Shown: piece by piece, positions 1-4,375 of the stretch
How positions within the stretch are numbered: the stretch's first letter is position 1
Layout: every line of letters starts with the position of its first letter
Assembly: GCA_024278285.1 (NCBI GenBank)
Contig: JAJRTM010000822.1
Coordinates: 1 to 5,190 of the forward strand
Reading direction: 5' to 3'
From: Planctomycetota bacterium
Lineage (GTDB): Bacteria; Planctomycetota; Planctomycetia; Planctomycetales; Planctomycetaceae
DNA length: 5,190 nucleotides
Notes under the pieces: model-generated
What the model was told of the DNA's origin: nothing
Database searches by the model: none
The model's input: only the letters and a program-made list of their open reading frames with translations
Made by a program: the position numbers and the translations under genes

Positions 1-57
1 ATCTAAAATACGCCCACTCTCATCCGCAGGCAAACGGGAGCAACCTTGCTCAAACAT
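1..57 (-). CDS. Possible 5' end of a minus-strand gene, cut by the left edge; product unknown
   Basis: Reading the minus strand from an ATG at 57 gives 19 open codons to the window edge, MFEQGCSRLPADESGRILD. An AAGGAG Shine-Dalgarno sequence lies at 65-70 on the same strand, 7 nt before the ATG, which is a canonical arrangement. No signal peptide or hydrophobic stretch is visible, so this start looks cytoplasmic, and I do not recognise the family. The frame stays open upstream of the ATG back to a TAA near 121, but I see no ATG, GTG or TTG start there. Caution: this stretch is dense in inverted repeats (38-51 and 59-116), so it could be part of a non-coding repeated element that happens to be open. 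The short visible length cannot settle it. Confidence 0.4.
   Translation of the reverse strand, partial: MFEQGCSRLPADESGRILD
38..51. repeat. Short palindrome GAGCAA-CC-TTGCTC
   Basis: Six-base arms with a two-base centre form an almost perfect palindrome inside the possible minus-strand coding start. The same AGCAA/TTGCT core recurs in both arms of the adjacent inverted repeat (69-73 and 103-107), which suggests the two belong to one structured sequence. As RNA the two-base centre is too tight for a full hairpin, so this is more likely a DNA-level symmetry or a decayed repeat end. Confidence 0.5.
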
Positions 58-58
58 A

Positions 59-116
59 TCGCGACTCCTTGCTGGTGTTTGTTTTAGTTCAAACGTAACC
101 TTAGCAAGAGTCGCGA
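59..116. repeat. Inverted repeat that would pair with the minus-strand ribosome binding site
   Basis: The left arm TCGCGACTCCTTGCT (59-73) and right arm AGCAAGAGTCGCGA (103-116) are complementary except for one bulged base, giving about 14 pairs around a 29-base loop. The right arm also contains the perfect 10-bp palindrome AGTCGCGACT (109-118). On the minus strand the SD AAGGAG (70-65) falls inside the 3' arm, so a transcript starting upstream of 116 could fold to bury the ribosome binding site of the frame at 57. It could equally be a mobile-repeat end or the operator of a dimeric regulator. The symmetry is seen; the function is inferred. Confidence 0.65.
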
Positions 117-140
117 CTTATGAAAACATGAACGGTATTG

Positions 141-381
141 CGTTTAACGGCAAGCCGAAGGCGACTGAGTAGATGGGCTGGACAATGAAGGTCTGCTGCT
201 CAACAAAACAATATCAATCGTCTCAGGTATAATGCCAGGTAATGACTACCTCGATTCTTTCCTGCAATACAGTACATGAACAATCATGATTTATTTGTTT
301 TACGACAGGTAGAACGTGTTTTGGAACCCCATGGATAAAGCGGACCTGTCTACGCAGTCGCCTTCGGCTTGCCGTTAAACG
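141..381. repeat. MITE/REP-like element with perfect 27-bp terminal inverted repeats
   Basis: Positions 141-167 (beginning CGTTTAACGGCAAGCC) and 355-381 are exact reverse complements over 27 bases. Similarity continues a little inward (GAGTAGA at 168-174 against CGTAGA read inward from 354). The 187-base interior has no convincing gene. It contains a TATAAT at 228-233, an AGGTA/TACCT dyad at 237-251 and the 10-bp palindrome AATCATGATT at 282-291. The same terminal sequence recurs as a compact hairpin at 4213-4293, so this is a dispersed repeat family rather than a single-site structure. The arm carries a small GCC-GAA-GGC hairpin core, as REP sequences do. No transposase is in the window, so any mobilisation would be in trans. 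No clear target-site duplication is visible at the flanks. Confidence 0.75.
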
Positions 382-441
382 AATTATTTGTCATGGTGCA
401 GAATCTATTAGATGCAACAGTATTGTTTCATTGTTGCTTAC

Positions 442-470
442 TTGACTCAACAGGACGCGGTGCTGATACT
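442..470 (+). promoter_or_regulatory. Candidate sigma70-type promoter for the sulfatase gene
   Basis: TTGACT at 442-447 (five of six to the -35 consensus) is followed after 17 bases by GATACT at 465-470 (four of six to the -10 consensus). Transcription would begin near 477 and give a leader of about 90 bases before the ATG at 569. The upstream stretch 382-441 shows nothing else I can support. The assignment rests only on hexamer match and spacing, and planctomycete promoter consensus may differ. Confidence 0.4.
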
Positions 471-490
471 AAAAGCGTCCGTTGTATCAG
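453..490 (+). other. Two interlocking dyads with pseudoknot-like order
   Basis: GGACGC (453-458) is complementary to GCGTCC (475-480), and CTGATAC (463-469) is complementary to GTATCAG (484-490). The order is stem1-stem2-stem1'-stem2', the topology of an H-type pseudoknot, with loops of 4, 5 and 3 bases. If transcription starts upstream, this could be a leader RNA fold. If the promoter at 442-470 is right, most of it is not transcribed, and the dyads would instead straddle the -10 region as operator half-sites. Perfect complementarity is seen; its role is inferred. Confidence 0.4.
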
Positions 491-555
491 GATTGCGTTA
501 GTCGCAAAGAGATCGGTCTTTAATCGTAAAAATGATTGCCAATAAAACTGAGCCC

Positions 556-562
556 AAAAGGA
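556..562 (+). promoter_or_regulatory. Ribosome binding site that sets the sulfatase start
   Basis: AAAAGGA ends 6 bases before the ATG at 569. This favours that ATG over the in-frame TTG at 536, which has no purine-rich site at the right distance. Confidence 0.7.
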
Positions 563-568
563 ATTGAC

Positions 569-2104
569 ATGCAGGCACATTCAACACCAAGGGAACTTGA
601 AATCAACTCATCACTCACCTGTGTACGATATAAATTGTCTAAATTATTCATCGTTTTCTGGATGTTGTTTCTAATCGTAATTCTTGAGCCAACAACAATT
701 TGTGCTGAAAAACCGAAATCACCTAATATCGTCATTCTGCTCGCTGATGATATGGGGTACGGCGATCTGGCTTGTTATGGACATCCACTGGTGAAGAGTC
801 CGAATTTGGATCGGCTGGCATCTCAGGGCATCCGTTTTACGAACTGTTATGCGGCAGCACCGAATTGTTCGCCTTCTCGCACTGGTTTGATGACAGGTCG
901 AACGCCTTGGCGGGTCGGCGTTCATAACTGGATTCCGTTTATGTCGCCCGTGCATGTGCGAGGCTCAGAAATCACGATTGCGACACTTCTTCAAAATGCG
1001 GGGTACGATACCGGTCACTTCGGAAAATGGCATCTCAACGGCATGTTCAATTTACCGGGGCAGCCGCAGCCGAACGATCATGGATTTCAGCATTGGTTTT
1101 CGGTCCAGAATAACGCACTTCCCAATCATCATAATCCGTACAATTTTGTTCGCAACGGGATTCCGGTCGGACCACTCGAAGGATACTCGGCTCAAATAGT
1201 TGCCCAGGAAACAATTAAGTGGCTAGATAAACCTCGCGATAAATCGACACCATTTTTTGCCTTTGTCTGTTTTAATGAACCGCACGAACCGATCGCTTCT
1301 GCTCCTGAATTTACAGAACTTTATAAGGATCAGCTTGATCCTAGTTTGCGGGCCCATCATGGAAATATCAGTCAACTGGATGCCGCGGTGGGCAGCATTC
1401 TGAAAAAGCTGGATGAAAAAAGATTGACCGATTCGACTTTTGTAATGTTCACTTCCGATAACGGCCCTGCGATTACCCGTTGGCATCCACATGGTTCAGC
1501 CGGGCCGCTGCGGGCAAAAAAAGGGCATCTGTATGATGGCGGAATTCGCGTGCCGGGGATGATTCGCTGGCCCGGAAAAATTAAAGCGGGAACAGTTTCC
1601 GATGAGCCAATTATCGGGACCGATTTACTGCCGAGCTTGTGCGAAATCGCAGCGATCAAACCGCCTCAGGATCGGGCAATAGATGGCAGCAGTTTTTTGC
1701 CTGCCTTTTCAGGAAAACCAATTTTACGCAAACGGCCACTCTACTGGCATTTTTATCGAGCCAGTTCCCAGGTAAAAGTTGCGATCCGAGAGGGAGACTG
1801 GAAAATCCTGGCGACTCTCGATGGTCCTGCTTTGAAAGGTGTCGATATCACGCAGGAAGAAATCGTCGCGTACAAAACAGCGAACCTGCAAGACTTCGAA
1901 TTGTACAACTTGAGCGATGATATTGCAGAATCAGAAGAGTTGAGTTCTAAGTACTCGCAGCGATTTGCCTCGATGAAAAAACAACTCCAACAATATTATC
2001 TTGAAGTTCGCGAAGAATCGCCAAGCTGGCCAGAATGGAAATGGCCCCGCTATGAGGGAAAAAGAATTGAATGGCCCGACTATTCAAACAAGAAACGCAA
2101 ATAG
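569..2104 (+). CDS. Secreted type I sulfatase (arylsulfatase A / GALNS-like)
   Basis: This 511-residue protein should hydrolyse sulfate esters, probably on algal or other sulfated polysaccharides outside the cytoplasm. The N-terminus has an unusually long polar stretch of about 25 residues, then a hydrophobic core at 27-40 and a plausible cleavage after A46 (TTICA/EKPK). Active-site signatures run in the expected order: metal-binding D60-D61 in LLADDMGYGD; C100-S-P-S-R104 followed by LMTGR, where C100 is the cysteine converted to formylglycine; K153 and H155 in GKWH; H239 in NEPHEP; D297-N298 in SDNGP; and K317/K318 before GHLYDGG. All residues needed for catalysis seem present and the length is normal for the family. 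The tail (487-505) is rich in Trp-Pro. The exact substrate cannot be read from the sequence. The cupredoxin-like gene starts 47 bases downstream on the same strand, so the two are probably co-transcribed. Conversion of C100 needs a maturation enzyme encoded elsewhere. Confidence 0.95.
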   Translation: MQAHSTPRELEINSSLTCVRYKLSKLFIVFWMLFLIVILEPTTICAEKPKSPNIVILLADDMGYGDLACYGHPLVKSPNLDRLASQGIRFTNCYAAAPNCSPSRTGLMTGRTPWRVGVHNWIPFMSPVHVRGSEITIATLLQNAGYDTGHFGKWHLNGMFNLPGQPQPNDHGFQHWFSVQNNALPNHHNPYNFVRNGIPVGPLEGYSAQIVAQETIKWLDKPRDKSTPFFAFVCFNEPHEPIASAPEFTELYKDQLDPSLRAHHGNISQLDAAVGSILKKLDEKRLTDSTFVMFTSDNGPAITRWHPHGSAGPLRAKKGHLYDGGIRVPGMIRWPGKIKAGTVSDEPIIGTDLLPSLCEIAAIKPPQDRAIDGSSFLPAFSGKPILRKRPLYWHFYRASSQVKVAIREGDWKILATLDGPALKGVDITQEEIVAYKTANLQDFELYNLSDDIAESEELSSKYSQRFASMKKQLQQYYLEVREESPSWPEWKWPRYEGKRIEWPDYSNKKRK

Positions 2105-2151
2105 TAAGTCGCGAGCATGTTTTCCCCGATCTCTACGAAAGATACGTTTCG

Positions 2152-2907
2152 ATGAAAAAAGTGATTGCCGTTCTTGTCATTGTCGTTCTTCTTTCCGAGG
2201 GAAAACTGTTCGCACAAAGTGATGGTTGGGGATCGGTTTCCGGGCGAATTGTTTTTGATGGCGTTATTCCTGTACTGCCCAATCTTGTCGAGAAAGGGGC
2301 GGCTGGCTGTGTCGTGAAGGCGATTCCCAATGAAAGGATCATCGTTGGGAAAAACGGAGGGCTGAAAAACTGTTTCGTCTATCTTTATCTGCGACGTGGC
2401 AAACCGCTTATTCATCCCGATTTGATGAAGTCAACGCAAGAAAAAGTCGAACTGGAAGCAAAAGATTGCCGGTTCGTGCCTCACTCGCTGATCGTAAGAA
2501 CCGATCAAACCATCAACTTTTTTTCCAATGATATTTTCGAACATTCCATTCATACGTTCCCCTTTCGCAATGACGGGGTGAACAGGGTCGTTCCTGTTCA
2601 GAATCAACGCGGGATCGATCTTGAATTCCCTGTTGCAGAACCGCTGCCGATGTCAATCGTCTGTGATTTGCATCCGTGGATGTCCGCCAATCTGTTTGTT
2701 GTCGATCATCCGTATGCTGTTCTTACCGATAAAAATGGAAACTTCACCATCGAAAAGCTTCCCGCGAAAACAGTCACCTTTCGCATTTGGCACGAAGTTT
2801 ACGGCTACATCAAGCTAAATGGTAAGCGGGATATAAAAATCGACATCCCTGATGGAAAAACGGCCAAGCTGGGAATAATCAAAGTGCCGGCAAAATTGAC
2901 CCCGTAA
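2152..2907 (+). CDS. Secreted cupredoxin-like protein with carboxypeptidase-regulatory-type domain
   Basis: The 251-residue product starts with a clear signal peptide (MKKVIAVLVIVVLL, likely cut after A21). Residues 26-105 hold a beta-rich section with GRIVFDG and the IIVGKNGGLKNCFVYL signature. Residues 106-185 look like a cupredoxin fold, with CRFVPH at 106-111, H131 and H134 in FEHSIH, and C171-D-L-H174-P-W-M177. H131 or H134 with C171, H174 and M177 could form a type 1 copper site. The end (DHPYAVLTDKNGNF, LPAKTVTFRIWHE) matches the transthyretin-like/carboxypeptidase-regulatory pattern seen in many planctomycete exported proteins. I chose 2152 because the signal peptide begins there; the ATG at 2071 would add 27 residues, overlap the sulfatase and bury the signal sequence. 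The RBS is weak (GAAAGA, 2137-2142). The likely role is electron transfer or copper binding in the periplasm, but this is inferred and no partner is visible apart from the upstream sulfatase. Confidence 0.85.
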   Translation: MKKVIAVLVIVVLLSEGKLFAQSDGWGSVSGRIVFDGVIPVLPNLVEKGAAGCVVKAIPNERIIVGKNGGLKNCFVYLYLRRGKPLIHPDLMKSTQEKVELEAKDCRFVPHSLIVRTDQTINFFSNDIFEHSIHTFPFRNDGVNRVVPVQNQRGIDLEFPVAEPLPMSIVCDLHPWMSANLFVVDHPYAVLTDKNGNFTIEKLPAKTVTFRIWHEVYGYIKLNGKRDIKIDIPDGKTAKLGIIKVPAKLTP

Positions 2908-2964
2908 TCAAGACAACTGTGTGTAGGGTCACAATGGGCAGCCTGTTTTTGATATATAAGTTTT

Positions 2965-3044
2965 GTCCCGGAGGGACATTGGCAAATAGCCCCAGGTTTT
3001 AACCTGGGGAATTCGTTTGCAAGAGAATGAAGTCCTGAAGGGAC
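2965..3044 (+). repeat. Three-palindrome intergenic element, copy 1
   Basis: In order it contains GTCCCGGAGGGAC (2965-2977), a 12-base linker, the perfect 20-bp palindrome CCCCAGGTTTTAACCTGGGG (2990-3009), a 22-base linker and GTCCTGAAGGGAC (3032-3044). Each palindrome can form a hairpin; the last has one G-T wobble. The layout matches copy 2 (3106-3184) read on the opposite strand. Elements of this GTCCC...GGGAC plus CCCCGG-type build are, as I recall, common between genes in planctomycetes and some other phyla, but I know of no settled function. Confidence 0.85.
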
Positions 3045-3105
3045 GAAGGAATTTGTGGCTTTGATACAGAAAATGGGAGGGGGGATCGAAATGATCATTA
3101 CCATC

Positions 3106-3184
3106 GTCCCTTCGGGACTTCAATTAACTCGGGCCACGACCCCGGATTAAAATCCGGGGCTACTTGCCTCAGTCCCTTCGGGAC
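3106..3184 (-). repeat. Three-palindrome intergenic element, copy 2 (inverted)
   Basis: Read on the minus strand it starts with GTCCCGAAGGGAC (3184-3172), then a 12-base linker, the perfect palindrome CCCCGGATTTTAATCCGGGG (3159-3140), a 21-base linker, and GTCCCGAAGGGAC (3118-3106). Compared with copy 1, the outer palindromes match at 12 of 13 positions each. The first linker shares GGCAA and TAG. The long linker differs except near its end (AATGAA against ATTGAA). The central palindrome differs at four positions that form two symmetric pairs, so both copies remain perfect palindromes. Because the copies face each other, the whole 2965-3184 stretch is also a large imperfect inverted repeat. 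Confidence 0.85.
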
Positions 3185-3276
3185 AGACGATTCATCTTCG
3201 ATTAAAAAAACTCATGTACAAACAACAGAGCGGGTAGCGGCCCCTACAGGCAGAGTTGAAAAGTTACCAACGGGAC

Positions 3277-4047
3277 TTACTTCTTTTTGGCGGGGGCGAG
3301 TTCTTTAATCCAGACGTTACGGAATTGCATCAAGCTGGAGGCTGGCGACAATGTACCATCTTTGCGCGGGCCGCCGTGGTGTTGTAAGCCGATCGGGCCA
3401 CTCTTGGGAACGTCCGGCAGTTGTGCGTTTTCCAGAACCATTTTGTTGTTCAGAATAACGGTCAGGCGATCCTGCACCATGATGATCGTAAACTTATTCC
3501 ACTCGCCAACGGGGTTATCTGCATTGATGCGCGGGGTCACTCCGGCTCGAATAGCAGTTGGGTATTTGCTGCTGTTGCGGTAAGTATAAACTTCCCCCGA
3601 ACCAACAGGCCAGCACCAGATATTAACCTGTGCCTGCGGAACACCTCGCAAATAAATACCTGAATCTGCATTGGGCATTTTGATGGTGATTCTTTTCCCG
3701 GCTGCATCTGTCAACATCGATCCATCTTGCAACACGATCGGCACATCATACAAGCCACTTGTTCTTTTGATACGCCAATCAATTTTCAAAATGAAATCGC
3801 CGTATGCTTTTTCCGTCCAGAGGTTTTTATCCCCCTTGGCTTCTGTGGCAGAATCGTAATCGATCACACCATCCATAACTTTCCAGTGGCCGTTATCTCC
3901 TTCGGGAATTTTCCAGCCGCTTAAATCTTTGCCGTTAAACAAAGAGGTAAAACCATCTTCGGCTTCTCCCTGTGAATAAGAGAGATTGCAGTTAAGCAGC
4001 ATAAAAGTGGTGATCAGGCAACAGGAGATCAAATTTTGTCGTTTCAT
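3277..4047 (-). CDS. Secreted DUF1080 / 3-keto-disaccharide hydrolase-domain protein
   Basis: The 256-residue product has a signal peptide (MKRQNLISCCLITTFMLLN..., cut near residues 25-27) followed by one DUF1080 (PF06439) domain, a concanavalin-like beta-sandwich. Family marks appear in order: GFTSLFNGKDLSGW at 32-45, GHWKVMDGVI near 53-62, YGDFILKIDWRI at 82-93, DSGIYLRG at 128-135, VGEWNKFTI at 180-188, and the closing GPIGLQHHG...FRNVWIKEL at 217-250. The length fits a single-domain member. The family name implies cleavage of 3-keto-glycosides; many planctomycete members are uncharacterised, so carbohydrate binding or hydrolysis is an inference. MLLNC at 16-20 is not a good lipobox. Start choice: ATG at 4047 has GAGG 9 bases upstream, whereas GAGG directly abuts the ATG at 4056 (three residues longer) and is too close. 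The gene converges on the cupredoxin-like gene and diverges from the PQQ-propeller gene. Confidence 0.9.
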   Translation of the reverse strand: MKRQNLISCCLITTFMLLNCNLSYSQGEAEDGFTSLFNGKDLSGWKIPEGDNGHWKVMDGVIDYDSATEAKGDKNLWTEKAYGDFILKIDWRIKRTSGLYDVPIVLQDGSMLTDAAGKRITIKMPNADSGIYLRGVPQAQVNIWCWPVGSGEVYTYRNSSKYPTAIRAGVTPRINADNPVGEWNKFTIIMVQDRLTVILNNKMVLENAQLPDVPKSGPIGLQHHGGPRKDGTLSPASSLMQFRNVWIKELAPAKKK

Positions 4048-4056
4048 TTTTTTCAT

Positions 4057-4060
4057 CCTC
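4057..4060 (-). promoter_or_regulatory. Ribosome binding site for the DUF1080 gene
   Basis: GAGG on the minus strand ends 9 bases before the ATG at 4047 and touches the ATG at 4056. The spacing favours 4047 as the start, though 4056 cannot be excluded. Confidence 0.5.
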
Positions 4061-4141
4061 AAAGGTGTCGAACGGTTGTTAAATCTATCGTGAATTGCAA
4101 AGCAGGCTTCCACTGTGCATCTGGAATTGTAATCATTCCTT

Positions 4142-4170
4142 CAGATAATTACAGTTTTGATACAGATAAT
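4142..4170. repeat. Direct repeat CAGATAAT spaced by 21 bp
   Basis: CAGATAAT occurs at 4142-4149 and again at 4163-4170, a start-to-start distance of 21 bases, about two DNA turns. It lies about 95-125 bases upstream of the DUF1080 start, in an AT-rich stretch where its promoter should be. A further ATGTA/TACAT dyad lies at 4183-4199. Spacing on one face of the helix is what a regulator binding in tandem would need, but two short AT-rich matches can arise by chance. Confidence 0.35.
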
Positions 4171-4212
4171 ATTTAATTCCGTATGTATATTCTTTACATG
4201 TTTTTTTTGATT

Positions 4213-4293
4213 CGCTTAACGGCAAGCCAAAGACGACTTTTTTGCCTGTTCGACCAGCATACCCACGCAGTCGCCTTCGGCTTGCCGTTAAAC
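4213..4293. repeat. Compact REP-like hairpin sharing arms with the 141-381 element
   Basis: The left arm 4213-4239 (CGCTTAACGGCAAGCC...) matches 23 of 27 bases of the arm at 141-167. The right arm 4268-4293 matches 26 of 26 bases of the reverse arm at 355-380. The arms are complementary across a 28-base centre, so the unit could form a long hairpin. It sits in the divergent gap between the DUF1080 and PQQ-propeller genes, with its right end two bases from a possible -35 box. It looks like a short or internally deleted member of the same family as the 241-bp element. Confidence 0.75.
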
Positions 4294-4317
4294 TATTGCG
4301 ATAATTTCGACCGCGCG

Positions 4318-4326
4318 TGGTAGAAT
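4318..4326 (+). promoter_or_regulatory. Candidate extended -10 promoter for the PQQ-propeller gene
   Basis: TGGTAGAAT fits the extended -10 pattern TGnTATAAT with one mismatch in the hexamer. A weak -35-like TTGCGA lies at 4296-4301, with a longish 19-base spacer, directly after the REP-like hairpin. Transcription would start near 4333 and leave a leader of about 43 bases. Confidence 0.45.
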
Positions 4327-4375
4327 ACAATCCTTGCTTGAAGTGTTTGCATCGACAACTATAAAGGGAAAACCA

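Larger units (their letters stand above)
2908..3276. other. Convergent intergenic region without genes
   Basis: This 369-base gap separates the 3' ends of the cupredoxin-like gene (+) and the DUF1080 gene (-). I see no supportable coding frame. It holds the paired palindromic elements at 2965-3044 and 3106-3184, a 61-base spacer between them with the 10-bp palindrome AATGATCATT (3090-3099), and a GC-rich patch at 3229-3247. No classical hairpin plus T-run terminator was found for either gene. The strong hairpins of the two repeat units are the best candidates for ending transcription from both sides. Confidence 0.6.

Noticed and set aside
228..233. Consensus TATAAT inside the 241-bp repeat, pointing toward the sulfatase
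   Set aside because: No acceptable -35 box lies 16-18 bases upstream (the position reads about AAAACA), and the gene is over 330 bases away.
536..568. TTG start giving an 11-residue longer sulfatase
   Set aside because: It has no ribosome binding site, while the ATG at 569 has AAAAGGA at good spacing.
2071..2151. Upstream ATG for the cupredoxin-like gene
   Set aside because: It lies inside the sulfatase gene and would place 27 non-hydrophobic residues before a clear signal peptide that starts at 2152.
2965..3184. CRISPR-like array
   Set aside because: There are only two units, in opposite orientation, with internal palindromes and no regular unique spacers or cas genes.
3199..3250. Rho-independent terminator for the DUF1080 gene using the T-run near 3204-3211 (minus strand)
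   Set aside because: The sequence before the T-run offers only a very small TGTACA dyad, not a stable GC stem.
4059..4136. 25-codon minus-strand frame ending two bases before the ATG at 4056
   Set aside because: Its AAGGA directly touches the ATG, so the spacing is poor, and the peptide shows no recognisable features; a coupled leader peptide is possible but unsupported.
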